NCBI GenBank assembly: GCA_030613505.1
Contig: JAUWLW010000001.1
Coordinates: 68,225 to 132,224 of the forward strand
Reading direction: 5' to 3'
DNA: 64,000 nt
Origin: Candidatus Zixiibacteriota bacterium
Lineage (GTDB): Bacteria; RBG-13-66-14; B26-G2; WVWN01
Part shown: positions 24,428 to 31,512 of the stretch, one piece after another
How positions within the stretch are numbered: the stretch's first letter is position 1
How the letters are laid out: every line of letters begins with the position of its first letter
Translations under genes and position numbers: made by a program
Notes under the pieces: generated by a model
Seen by the model: only the letters and a program-made list of their open reading frames with translations
What the model was told of the DNA's origin: nothing
The model's database searches: none

Positions 24428-24460
24428 GGCCCCCCGAACGCGTTTCGGCGGGGCCTTTTT
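24428..24460 (+). terminator. Terminator-like hairpin in a leader (possible attenuator)
   Basis: GGCCCC pairs with GGGGCC, extended inside by CCGAA/TTCGG around a CGCGT loop, and followed directly by TTTTT. It lies 20-50 nt after the predicted start of the strong promoter at 24371-24399 and ends 17 bp before the ATG at 24478. An AAGGAGG site sits between it and the ATG. It could end a short RNA or act as an attenuator for the downstream gene. Confidence 0.75.
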
Positions 24461-24477
24461 ATTTAAGGAGGGCTTTT

Positions 24478-25086
24478 ATGGATCGCCTCGAGGTCTTATG
24501 GTCCGAACTCTTCGGAGACGAGGACGTCGACGCCGAGTACGACCACACTCAACGCGGCGAGCCGCCGTGGTTCGGCTTCGTGCCGAGGGTCCTGGCGGTG
24601 GACGCGACTTGTCCCGCCAAGCCGGCTTTCGCGCTGTGGCGAAGCGGCGAGGTAGCGGAGGCCGGCGTTTTCAACGTCGACCGAAAGGAGGCGCCCGGAA
24701 AGCTCCGGGCGCTGCTTATGTTGGCGGAGACGTTCGCCGACTTCTGCCGGGAGCGCAACCTCTTCGGCGCGTACCTGGCGACGTTCGACCTGTTGGAGGA
24801 TGCGGCGCGCGCCGCGGCCACCGCGGCCCTGGCCCGGGAGGCGGATTGGTGCGGGATGTTGATACTCGAGCCGCTGCCGTACCCGCCGGACCCGGCGCTC
24901 GAGGCCGCGGCCTGGCTGGCGGAAGTCGCCGCCGTCAGGCTGGACGCCGGCATCCTCAAACCGCCTCAGCTGGTGGCGCGCCGCCTGCGCCCGGATAAGC
25001 CGCGAGGTTTAAACCTCACCCTGGAAGGCGCCGGCGTACCCGTCGGCCAAAGGCGCGGGGAGCTTGAGGAAGACGAGCTGGATTAG
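24478..25086 (+). CDS. Hypothetical protein, possibly RNase H-fold-like
   Basis: 202 aa with an excellent ribosome-binding site (AAGGAGG, 8 bp). The second strand reads VLAVDATCPAKPAFALWRSG, followed by EVAEAGVFNVD. This recalls the first beta strands of RuvC-like RNase H folds (acidic residue in strand 1, then a beta hairpin), but the other catalytic acids are not clear. A helical middle and a cysteine-poor C-terminus follow. The last 78 bp overlap the 3' end of the convergent dUTPase gene. No confident family; expression seems controlled by the leader hairpin. Confidence 0.6.
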   Translation: MDRLEVLWSELFGDEDVDAEYDHTQRGEPPWFGFVPRVLAVDATCPAKPAFALWRSGEVAEAGVFNVDRKEAPGKLRALLMLAETFADFCRERNLFGAYLATFDLLEDAARAAATAALAREADWCGMLILEPLPYPPDPALEAAAWLAEVAAVRLDAGILKPPQLVARRLRPDKPRGLNLTLEGAGVPVGQRRGELEEDELD

Positions 25087-25515
25087 GCGGGCGCCGCGCC
25101 GCAACCGCACCCCCGCCGGCGACGCCACCAAAAGGAGCGCGCGGCTGCGCCCCCGATACCCGGTATCCCAAAGGGCGGTCGCGACCGTGGCGCCCATCCG
25201 CAACAGGCTCGAGCGCGGCCGGGCGAAGGCGCACAAGTCGTCGTGGATGTTGACCGTCTCGCGGAACGTTACGGCGTAGCCGCCAGCATCGAGGGTAATC
25301 CATCCGTCGTCGTCGAACGCCAGGGCCTCGGCCTCGGGTATGACACGGTCGTCGTTGTCGAAGCCGAGGCGGCCCGCGCCGCGCCACACGCCCACCTCCG
25401 CCAGCGTGAGCTCGACGCCGTTGGGTTGGAGCTGCTCTTCGGCGCAGGGCGCGACCAACGGCGGCGTCCACTTCAAGACGCGCCGGCGCAACTCTTCGCC
25501 CGCGAGTATCGCCAT
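25009..25515 (-). CDS. dUTPase / dCTP-deaminase superfamily protein, probably dUTP diphosphatase
   Basis: 168 aa. Family motifs are FARPRSSLLRMG (about residues 96-107), ALWDTGYRGRSRALL with the catalytic-type aspartate and YRG motif, RRGARLIQLVFLKL, and a C-terminal GAFQGE. The ALLLVASPAG stretch lacks the glutamate of bifunctional dCTP deaminases, so a dUTPase is favoured. It would keep dUTP low and supply dUMP. The 3' end overlaps the convergent gene at 24478-25086 by 78 bp. It sits 1 bp downstream of folC. Confidence 0.75.
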   Translation of the reverse strand: MAILAGEELRRRVLKWTPPLVAPCAEEQLQPNGVELTLAEVGVWRGAGRLGFDNDDRVIPEAEALAFDDDGWITLDAGGYAVTFRETVNIHDDLCAFARPRSSLLRMGATVATALWDTGYRGRSRALLLVASPAGVRLRRGARLIQLVFLKLPAPLADGYAGAFQGEV

Positions 25516-26814
25516 TTAATCCAGCGGCCCTTCCAGGAGAGTGAGTATCTCGCCCGCGAGGTAGAACGAGCCGGCGACGGCCACCAGGCCGCCCTCGCCC
25601 GCGACGGCGAGGCCGCGCGCGAAGGCCGCGCCGGCCGGCGTCACGGCTTCGACGCCCCGGAATGTCCCCCGCGTCTCGTCGGCCAGCTCCGCGGCGTCGT
25701 ATGCCCGCGGCGTGGCCGCGGCGGTCGCGATCGCGTGGCCCACGTGCGGCGCCAGCTCGCCCGCGAAGGCGGCGGCGTCCTTCTCCGCCGACATCCCCCA
25801 CACGAGGACCTTCTTGTCGGCCGGTATGCCGTTTACGACCGCGGCCAGCTCGCGCGCCGAGGCCGCGGTGTGGGCGACGTCCAGCACGACGGCGGGAGAA
25901 CCGGGAAGGACCTCGAGCCGCGCCCGCGCCCTTCCGCCTTCCACCCCCCGCCGCGCCGCTGCCGCGGCGACGTCGAACGGGCCGAAGTTCTCCAGCGCCG
26001 CGAGCGCGACGGCGGCGTTCGTCCGCTGCGCCGCGCCCCCCATCGCGGCCTTTACCCCCCGGAGCTCGTACCGCGGGCCGCGGTAGTCGAAGGTCCCGTC
26101 GCCGTTCACGGAGAAATGGACGTCATCGCCCACGAACGCGACGGGCGCGCCGACGCCGCGGCCGGCCTCGCGGAGTATCCCGGCCGCGGCCTCCTCCTGC
26201 GGCGCGCTGACGGCCGGGACCGCGGCCTTGAAGACGCCCGCCTTCTGGGCCGCTATTTTCTCGAGGGAGTCGCCCAGGATTTGCGTGTGGTCCAGGTCCA
26301 GCGTCGTCACCGCTACCACCGCCGGCCGCACGCCGTTGGTGGCGTCGAGGCGGCCGCCCAGGCCGGCCTCCAGTATCGCGACGTCTACGCGCCGCTCGCG
26401 GAAGTGCAGCAGCGCCGCGGCGAGCAGCGTCTCGAAGTACGTCCGGTAGTTAGCCGCTTCCTCCCCCGTCATCGCCGCCTTCACCTCGGCGACGAACCGG
26501 CCAAAGTCCTCCTTGGATATCATCTCGTCGGCGACAGTAATCCGTTCGCGCGCCGCGCGCAGGTGGGGAGACGTAAACGTTCCCGCGCGCCGGCCCGCGG
26601 CCGCGAACGCCGCGGCCAGCATCGCGACCACCGAACCCTTGCCCTTGGTCCCGACGACGTGAATAACGGGAAAGGCATCTTGAGGAGTGCCCAGGCGCGC
26701 GAGCAACTCGGCGAAGTTCTCAAGGTCGAAGACGCGCGTGTCGTAGCGGCGCGGCACGTCGCGCTCGTAGTTGACGAGCGAGTCCAGGAAGGCTTTGGCG
26801 TCGTCGTAGTTCAT
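25516..26814 (-). CDS. folC: Folylpolyglutamate / dihydrofolate synthase
   Basis: 432 aa, of usual length. The Mur-ligase-like P-loop is VVGTKGKGSVVAMLAAAFA (about residues 51-69). TFTSPHLRAARERI is the conserved FolC segment and EAGLGGRLDATN the signature motif. The C-terminal domain has LDVAHTAASAREL (DVAHN-type). It adds glutamate to folates and perhaps to dihydropteroate. It fits with FolE2 at 10.0 kb. It starts 7 bp after the tatC stop. Confidence 0.93.
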   Translation of the reverse strand: MNYDDAKAFLDSLVNYERDVPRRYDTRVFDLENFAELLARLGTPQDAFPVIHVVGTKGKGSVVAMLAAAFAAAGRRAGTFTSPHLRAARERITVADEMISKEDFGRFVAEVKAAMTGEEAANYRTYFETLLAAALLHFRERRVDVAILEAGLGGRLDATNGVRPAVVAVTTLDLDHTQILGDSLEKIAAQKAGVFKAAVPAVSAPQEEAAAGILREAGRGVGAPVAFVGDDVHFSVNGDGTFDYRGPRYELRGVKAAMGGAAQRTNAAVALAALENFGPFDVAAAAARRGVEGGRARARLEVLPGSPAVVLDVAHTAASARELAAVVNGIPADKKVLVWGMSAEKDAAAFAGELAPHVGHAIATAAATPRAYDAAELADETRGTFRGVEAVTPAGAAFARGLAVAGEGGLVAVAGSFYLAGEILTLLEGPLD

Positions 26815-26820
26815 ATATGA

Positions 26821-27612
26821 CTAGCCGGCGTGGGGCGACGGCTCCCGGGGCTCCTCCTCCCCCTCCTCCTCCTCCTCGGCCGGCGGCTCTTCTTCCTCCG
26901 GCTCGCGTTTGGGGTACGCGAGCCACGCCACGCCGATGGAAATAACGTACAGCAGGAGAAGCGGGACGGCGAGAATGGATTGCGTGAAGACGTCCGGCCC
27001 GGGCGTGAGCGCCGCGGCCAGGATGAAGACGAAGAGGATTACGTACTTCCATTTAGCCGTCAATAATTTGGCCGAGACGATGCGTAGGCGGGCGAGGAAG
27101 AAGATGACAACCGGCGCCTCGAAGACAAGGCCGGTCGCGAGCATGAGCCGCAGCGCGAGCGACGCGTAACTTCCCAGCGTCCAGTCGGCGGTCAGGGTTT
27201 CGGTCTCGAAGGAGCGGAAGAACCGCATCGCCGGGAACAGCATATAGTAGCCGAAGACGACGCCCCCGACGAAGCAGGCCGACGTGGCGACGACGAAGGG
27301 GAAGGCGTAGCGCTTCTCCTTCCGCAGGAGGCCCGGCGCGACGAAGCGCCATATCTGGTAGAAGATGAAGGGGGACGTGACGACGAGGCCGGCGATGAAC
27401 GCGACGGCGATGTGGACGATGAAGGCCTCCGCGGGCTTGATGTACTGGAACTTGCCGGCGCCGGGCGCGAGCAACAGGTCCACCAGCCGGGGCGAGAAGT
27501 AGAACGCCGCGGCGGTCCCGGCGGCGGCGGCGCCCAGGATCCAGAGGATGCGCCCGCGCAGCTCCTCCAGGTGCTCCAGGAAGTTCATCTCGTCCGGCTT
27601 TTTTCGCGGCAT
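26821..27612 (-). CDS. tatC: Twin-arginine translocase subunit TatC
   Basis: 263 aa from ATG 27612. The N-terminus PDEMNFLEHLEELRGRILW is the classic TatC cytoplasmic start (FLEHLxELR). Six transmembrane spans follow, with FGYYMLFPAMRFFRSF and the P-loop-like FEAPVVIFFLARL region conserved. The C-terminal tail is acidic, rich in E, and ends in PSPHAG. It forms the receptor of the Tat protein export path; TatA/B are not in the window. The 5' end is repeated as a fragment at 28646-28702. Confidence 0.95.
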   Translation of the reverse strand: MPRKKPDEMNFLEHLEELRGRILWILGAAAAGTAAAFYFSPRLVDLLLAPGAGKFQYIKPAEAFIVHIAVAFIAGLVVTSPFIFYQIWRFVAPGLLRKEKRYAFPFVVATSACFVGGVVFGYYMLFPAMRFFRSFETETLTADWTLGSYASLALRLMLATGLVFEAPVVIFFLARLRIVSAKLLTAKWKYVILFVFILAAALTPGPDVFTQSILAVPLLLLYVISIGVAWLAYPKREPEEEEPPAEEEEEGEEEPREPSPHAG

Positions 27613-27622
27613 AATGACGGGT

Positions 27623-27651
27623 AAAAAACTCCGGCCTTTCGGTAGCCGGAG
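27623..27651 (-). terminator. Terminator between beta-helix gene A and tatC
   Basis: On the minus strand CTCCGGC and GCCGGAG form a stem around a 9-base loop, followed by a run of six T. It lies 40 bp after the stop of the gene at 27691 and 11 bp before the tatC ATG, so it partly isolates tatC. A sister terminator sits at 28713-28737. Confidence 0.8.
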
Positions 27652-27690
27652 TATAACTTTATCGAAAACTATCTGCAAGGGTTTACGGTT

Positions 27691-28530
27691 TCAGAACGGA
27701 GGCGTAAAGTCGGGGTGCTCTTTGAGCCATTTGTTTTGGGCGCGGCGGGCGCCCCAGTCGGTATCGATAACATTACCGCCCAGGTAACCTAATGCGAATA
27801 CGGGGATCGGTACAAACCATCTTAGATTAACTATGAATTCACTCGTCTTGATATGAACGTCAATATCCCCCAGACTCGCGAAGAACACGAATACTAGAGA
27901 TAAAAAGGCCGCAGAGGGCGCGATGATCCACCGCGAGTAGCCGCGGTTGGCCTTGATTACCTCTTTCGGGATGAGCGTCCCGTCGGCGTAGAAGTACGTA
28001 CCCTTACCCGTTCCGTCGCGACCCCGGTACGGGAGGTACGCGGAGGCCGATTTACGCGTGTCGACGACTGTGTAAACGTCTTCCGATAAAGCGGCGGCCG
28101 ACGGTAAAGGCCAACGCGCGCCGACTAACCAGGCCCCGTTGGCTTCAAGCGAGCCGCCCTTTTTCAATTCGAATCCGGACCACGTCTCGTCTGGCGAGCC
28201 GTCCGACTCGGGGATAAATATTACCGGCGCTTCCCGAGCGCCGCTTATCTTGAGGGCGCCCGCTACGACGACCTCGACGTCGTAGTTCGCCCCGTGCTTC
28301 ACGAACGTTCGGGACAACGCGTCCTCTCTGCTAACCGTAACGCGCGTCCCGGCCTCGACGGTCAGCGTCGCCCCGGGCGCTATTAGTAGGTCGCCGGCGA
28401 GGTACACGTCGCCGGCCCACGTGGTATCCTCTGCTATGGTTCCGGCCACGCCCGGGCCGTCGTAGTCGGCGGCCCCGGCGGCCCCCCACGCGCAAACGCA
28501 AACTGTAACCGCGTACTTAAATATTTTCAT
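27691..28530 (-). CDS. Exported beta-helix protein with two C-terminal membrane spans, copy A
   Basis: 279 aa. A signal peptide (KYAVTVCVCAWGAAGA) is followed by right-handed beta-helix-like repeats: TWAGDVYLAGDLLIAPGATL then VEAGTRVTV. After about residue 200 two hydrophobic spans appear (APSAAFLSLVFVFFASLGDI, PIPVFALGYLGGNVI). It is a paralogue of the gene at 28777-29622, conserved in the exported part and less so in the membrane part. The ATG follows directly after a tRNA terminator-like T run, with no Shine-Dalgarno site. Function is unknown; a cell-surface or membrane role is likely. Confidence 0.65.
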   Translation of the reverse strand: MKIFKYAVTVCVCAWGAAGAADYDGPGVAGTIAEDTTWAGDVYLAGDLLIAPGATLTVEAGTRVTVSREDALSRTFVKHGANYDVEVVVAGALKISGAREAPVIFIPESDGSPDETWSGFELKKGGSLEANGAWLVGARWPLPSAAALSEDVYTVVDTRKSASAYLPYRGRDGTGKGTYFYADGTLIPKEVIKANRGYSRWIIAPSAAFLSLVFVFFASLGDIDVHIKTSEFIVNLRWFVPIPVFALGYLGGNVIDTDWGARRAQNKWLKEHPDFTPPF

Positions 28531-28555
28531 AAAAAACCCAGCCCCACCCCGCTGG
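28531..28555 (-). terminator. tRNA-Val A terminator-like hairpin abutting the next ATG
   Basis: On the minus strand CCAGC and GCTGG form a short stem, followed by GTTTTTT, whose last T is directly before the ATG of the beta-helix gene A. It lies about 19 bp after the tRNA 3' end. The same structure occurs at 29623-29647 in the other duplicate, with a different loop, so the stem is conserved. Confidence 0.6.
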
Positions 28556-28573
28556 AGCGAGTCGCGGCGTTTT

Positions 28574-28645
28574 GGGCGCTACAGGACTCGAACCTGTGAC
28601 TTCTGCTCTGTGAAAGCAGCGCTCTGCCAACTGAGCTAAGCGCCC
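28574..28645 (-). tRNA. tRNA-Val (CAC), copy A
   Basis: A 72-nt cloverleaf reads from GGGCGCT (acceptor) through GCTC...GAGC (D stem) to a CTGCT/AGCAG anticodon stem with loop TTCACAG (anticodon CAC, valine codon GUG). The T arm is CAGGTTCGAGTCCTG. No CCA is encoded. It is identical to copy B at 29666-29737. Its upstream DNA holds a tatC fragment rather than a promoter, so its expression may depend on read-through from copy B. Confidence 0.93.
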
Positions 28646-28702
28646 GCGCAGCTCCTCCAGGTGCTCCAGGAAGTTCATCTCATCCGGCTTTTTTCGGGGC
28701 AT
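28646..28702 (-). pseudogene. tatC 5' fragment left by tandem duplication
   Basis: ATG 28702 begins the first 19 or so TatC residues (PRKKPDEMNFLEHLEELRGR). Coding then runs into the tRNA-Val gene sequence. The DNA is nearly identical to 27555-27612 of tatC, so this is the edge of the tandem duplication. A terminator precedes it (28713-28737). It is not expected to yield a functional product. Confidence 0.85.
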
Positions 28703-28712
28703 AGTTAAGGGT

Positions 28713-28737
28713 AAAAAACTCCGGCCTTTCGCCGGAG
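28713..28737 (-). terminator. Terminator after beta-helix gene B
   Basis: CTCCGGC and GCCGGAG close a short loop, followed on the minus strand by six T. It is the duplicate of the terminator at 27623-27651, and lies 40 bp after the stop of gene B. Confidence 0.75.
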
Positions 28738-28776
28738 TATAACTTTATCGAAAGCGGCCCGCAAGGATTTACGGGT

Positions 28777-29622
28777 TCAGAACGGCGGCGTGAAGTCGGC
28801 GCGCTCTTTGAGCCACTTATCCTGGGCGCGGCGGGCGCCCCAGCGGGTGTCGATACCGAAGCCCGCGAGGTATCCAATCCCAAAGCACAAGGGCGGTATG
28901 AGTAACGGCCAGTACGCTTCGGCCGCTGACGGCGAAGGTCCGTGTTCTTGGAAGGCAATACTCATACCTATAAAAAACGCCGCTACGCTACCGGCCGCCG
29001 TAAGACAAGGCGCGATTATCCACCGAGAGTAGCCGCGGTTGGCCTTTATTACCTCTTTAGGAACGAGCGTGCCGTCGGGGTAGAAGTACGCGCCCTTACC
29101 GGTTCCGTCGCGACCCCGGTACGGAAGGTACGCCGAGCCCGATTTACGCGTTTCGTCCACCGTGTAAACATCGTCCGACAAAGCTGCCGCGGACGGTAAA
29201 GGCCAGCGCGCGCCGACGAACCAAGCGTCGCCCGCGGTGAGCGTACCGCCTTTTTTCAATTCGAATCCCGACCACGTTTTGTCCGGCGAGCCGTCGGCCT
29301 CGGGGACAAATATCACCGGCGCGTCGCGCGCGCCGCGTATTTTAAGGCCGCCGGCGACGACGACCTCGACGTCGTAGTCCGTTCCGTGCTTTACGAACGT
29401 TCGGGACAGCGCGTCTTCGCGGGCTACCGTTACCCGCGTCCCGGCCTCGACGGTCAGCGTCGCCCCGTCCGCTATTAGTAGGTCGCCGGCGAGATAAACC
29501 TCCCCCGCCCACGTCGTATCCTCGGCGATTACGCGGGCGACGCCCGGGCCGTCATAGTCGGCGGCGCCGGCGGCCCCCCACGCGCAAACGCAAACTGTAA
29601 CCGCGTACTTAAATATTTTCAT
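28777..29622 (-). CDS. Exported beta-helix protein with C-terminal membrane spans, copy B
   Basis: 281 aa. Almost the same first 200 residues as copy A: signal peptide KYAVTVCVCAWGAAGA, then WAGEVYLAGDLLIADGATLT. The C-terminal membrane part differs (AAGSVAAFFIGMSIAF, then LLIPPLCFGIGYLAGFGIDT), showing divergence after duplication. The C-terminal ends WGARRAQDKWLKERADFTPPF-like in both. It starts directly after the terminator-like hairpin at 29623-29647 and lacks a ribosome-binding site. It is therefore likely to be made from tRNA read-through or a leaderless message. Confidence 0.65.
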   Translation of the reverse strand: MKIFKYAVTVCVCAWGAAGAADYDGPGVARVIAEDTTWAGEVYLAGDLLIADGATLTVEAGTRVTVAREDALSRTFVKHGTDYDVEVVVAGGLKIRGARDAPVIFVPEADGSPDKTWSGFELKKGGTLTAGDAWFVGARWPLPSAAALSDDVYTVDETRKSGSAYLPYRGRDGTGKGAYFYPDGTLVPKEVIKANRGYSRWIIAPCLTAAGSVAAFFIGMSIAFQEHGPSPSAAEAYWPLLIPPLCFGIGYLAGFGIDTRWGARRAQDKWLKERADFTPPF

Positions 29623-29647
29623 AAAAAACCCAGCCCCAACCCGCTGG
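29623..29647 (-). terminator. tRNA-Val B terminator-like hairpin abutting the next ATG
   Basis: CCAGC and GCTGG flank an 8-base loop and are followed by GTTTTTT on the minus strand. The ATG of beta-helix gene B (29622) is the base after the last T. The same arrangement exists in copy A. Confidence 0.6.
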
Positions 29648-29665
29648 AGCGAGTCGCGGCTTTTT

Positions 29666-29737
29666 GGGCGCTACAGGACTCGAACCTGTGACTTCTGCTC
29701 TGTGAAAGCAGCGCTCTGCCAACTGAGCTAAGCGCCC
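29666..29737 (-). tRNA. tRNA-Val (CAC), copy B
   Basis: A 72-nt gene identical to copy A, with anticodon loop TTCACAG (CAC). Acceptor stem GGGCGCT pairs with AGCGCCC; no CCA is encoded. A consensus promoter lies 30 bp upstream (29767-29795), so this is the normally expressed copy. It heads the tandem duplication. Confidence 0.94.
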
Positions 29738-29766
29738 GCGCCAGCGTCTTTCCTCCTTCACCTTTC

Positions 29767-29795
29767 ATTATACTCCCCGCCGATGCGTATGTCAA
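29767..29795 (-). promoter_or_regulatory. Consensus promoter of tRNA-Val B
   Basis: On the minus strand TTGACA (29795-29790) and TATAAT (29772-29767) are exact consensus elements with a 17-bp spacer. Transcription should start near 29760, about 23 bp before the tRNA. It lies 20 bp after the stop of the 2Fe-2S protein gene. Confidence 0.85.
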
Positions 29796-29815
29796 CCGCG
29801 TTCGCCGACTCGGCG

Positions 29816-30181
29816 TTAAGGGAGCTCGCCGGCGTCGAGCGTGTAGGCCCCGACCGGCTCGTCGCGGCCTACGTGGGAGGCGACGACCTCCCGCGCGCGT
29901 TCGGGCGTCATGTCGGCGTAGACCAGCTCCTCGCCGTCGGCGGCGGTCACGGCTACCAGCGGCTCGCGCTCGCACAGGCCGCGGCAGCCGCACTGCGTTA
30001 CGATGACGTCCGTTATGCCGAGCCCTTCGAGCTCGTCGATTATCGCGGCCAGGACCTCCCGCGCGCCGGCGGCGATGCCGCACGTCCCCATGCCGACGAC
30101 GACGGTGTAACGCGCGCCGCCCTCCGGCAACTCCTCGCCGGGCATCTTCTCGACCATCTTGCGTAAGTCTTCGAGTTTCAT
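29816..30181 (-). CDS. [2Fe-2S] thioredoxin-like ferredoxin (NuoE-C/HydC-like)
   Basis: 121 aa. Thioredoxin-like ferredoxin pattern: VVVGMGTCGIAAGAREVL gives the first cysteine and VIVTQCGCRGLCEREP the C-G-C-x3-C cluster. These ligate a [2Fe-2S] centre, as in the NuoE C-domain and in bifurcating hydrogenase HydC. It ends the hydrogenase-like operon and could pass electrons from the iron-sulfur protein at 31831-33237 to the signalling part. No NuoE N-domain is present. Confidence 0.85.
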   Translation of the reverse strand: MKLEDLRKMVEKMPGEELPEGGARYTVVVGMGTCGIAAGAREVLAAIIDELEGLGITDVIVTQCGCRGLCEREPLVAVTAADGEELVYADMTPERAREVVASHVGRDEPVGAYTLDAGELP

Positions 30182-30208
30182 CGCGCTGCCTTCCCCTCGC
30201 GGGCCCGG

Positions 30209-30766
30209 CTACGAAGCGTCGCGGCCTTCCGCCAGCCTTCGCTCGCGTTCCCGGAGGTATTTTAGAAGCGCTCCCGCCACGCGGGGCTTCCCCAGGGACC
30301 TCGTGGCCAACGTCTGTTTGAGCTCGGCGGTACCCACCTCAAAGCACGCGCCGTCTATCGTATGCCGGTATTCGAATTCCACGTCGGCGTTAGTCACCAC
30401 CAGCGTCCACACCGTCGCCGCTATGTCGCCGAGCGGCGGTCGGTCGACGTGGTCGAGCTCGAAGCGCGCCTCGACCGCCGTCCCCTGCCCGGGCGACGAC
30501 GTTACGGCTAAGCCGCCGCCGGCCTGTTCCGCCGTTTGCTTGAGCAGCGGGATGCCGAGCCCCACCCGGCGCGTGTCGCGGGTGGTGAAGAACGGGTCGT
30601 GGATTTGGGCGAGCTGTTCCTCGGTCATGCCGCAGCCGTTGTCGCGCACGGCGAACGCCAGCAGGTTCCGGGCGCGGTCCTCGGTAACCTCGACCGCGAT
30701 TTCCGTCGCGCCCGCCCGGATGGAGTTCATGGCGATGTCGAGGATATGTAGGGATAGTTCTTCCAC
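30209..30766 (-). CDS. GHKL ATPase-domain protein (anti-sigma/histidine-kinase-like)
   Basis: 185 aa. The GHKL nucleotide-binding boxes are readable: N box HILDIAMNSIRAGATEI, G1 box VRDNGCGM, F-box-like DPFFTTRDTRRVGLGIPL and G2 GQGTAVEARF. There is no phospho-acceptor histidine or sensor domain. Such stand-alone ATPases occur with PHP, DRTGG and hydrogenase-like proteins. It may act as a kinase or anti-sigma regulator responding to redox state. A C-terminal acidic-basic tail is unassigned. Confidence 0.75.
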   Translation of the reverse strand: MEELSLHILDIAMNSIRAGATEIAVEVTEDRARNLLAFAVRDNGCGMTEEQLAQIHDPFFTTRDTRRVGLGIPLLKQTAEQAGGGLAVTSSPGQGTAVEARFELDHVDRPPLGDIAATVWTLVVTNADVEFEYRHTIDGACFEVGTAELKQTLATRSLGKPRVAGALLKYLRERERRLAEGRDAS

Positions 30767-30777
30767 GTCCGATGAAT

Positions 30778-31512
30778 TCAGTTGTAGCCGGCGATACGCC
30801 GGCCTCCTTCGCCGCGGAGAGCCATTTTTATTTCTTGAAGCGTCGGCGCGGCGAGCTCGAAGACGGTGTACCCCTTCCCTATATCCGCAGACTGGTGCGC
30901 GTCGGAGGAACGGATAATGGGGTAGCCCGAGCCGGCGAAATCCTCCTCCTTGCCGAAGGGCGAGAGCTCGAGGGCGTCGAAGAGGTCGGGGGGGATAAAG
31001 CCGAGCTGGCTCGTCATGCTGAAAGCCGGCCGGTCGACGTGGCAGGCGACGGCCAGGCCGGCGTATCGATGAATGTAGTCCACGGTCGTGGCGACGTCCA
31101 TATCCGTCGCGCCCAATAGCATCCGCCGGTTTATGCCGAGGACGTTTTCGTCTTCGTCCACGATGACCTGGTAGCCGAAGCGTTTCGGGTCGTTCTCGCC
31201 CGCTTGGAGCCGTTGATATACTTTGCCCTGCATCTCGCCGACGTCGGCCGGCGTCGCGAAGAGCGCGAGGACGTGGACTTCCTCCGCGGTGGTAACTTCT
31301 ATCCCGGGGATTACGGCGACGCCGGCTTTTTCGCCCAGCCGAATCGTCGGCAGCGCGTTTTCGGAGGCGTTGTGGTCGGTGAGGCCGATTATGGCGAGGC
31401 CGCGCCTTCGAGCGGTTTGGACGATGCGTCGCGGCGATTGCTCGAGGTCGGCGCAGGGGGAGAGAACGGAATGGACGTGCAGGTCGGCGCGGAAGGTACG
31501 CAGACTGCTCAG
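30778..31512 (-). CDS. PHP-domain phosphoesterase
   Basis: About 244 aa. The four-motif PHP metal site is visible: DLHVHSVLSPCAD (motif I), LTDHN (motif II), HVDRPAFS (motif III) and SSDAHQ (motif IV). The segment VIPGIEVTTAEEVHVLALF is typical of the TrpH/YciV-like family. No ATG, GTG or TTG fits the homologous start. A CTG at 31512, eight bases after AGGGGG and overlapping the upstream TGA, is the best choice. It probably acts on a nucleotide or phosphoester signal in the hydrogenase-linked system. Confidence 0.75.
   Translation of the reverse strand: MSSLRTFRADLHVHSVLSPCADLEQSPRRIVQTARRRGLAIIGLTDHNASENALPTIRLGEKAGVAVIPGIEVTTAEEVHVLALFATPADVGEMQGKVYQRLQAGENDPKRFGYQVIVDEDENVLGINRRMLLGATDMDVATTVDYIHRYAGLAVACHVDRPAFSMTSQLGFIPPDLFDALELSPFGKEEDFAGSGYPIIRSSDAHQSADIGKGYTVFELAAPTLQEIKMALRGEGGRRIAGYN

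Larger units (their letters stand above)
27550..29741 (-). repeat. Tandem duplication, two ~1.09-kb units
   Basis: Unit 1 is 27550-28639 and unit 2 is 28640-29731. Each holds the 5' end of tatC, a terminator, a beta-helix gene, a terminator-like hairpin and tRNA-Val(CAC). The 10-bp string GCGCCCGCGC occurs at 27550-27559 (in tatC), 28640-28649 (tRNA A 5' end) and 29732-29741 (tRNA B 5' end). It marks both edges and the junction, the expected product of a microhomology-mediated tandem duplication. The tRNAs are identical, while the protein genes have diverged. Confidence 0.85.

Noticed and set aside
25243-26820. 525-aa plus-strand ORF over dUTPase and folC
   Set aside because: Antisense frame without motif structure; both minus-strand genes have definite motifs.
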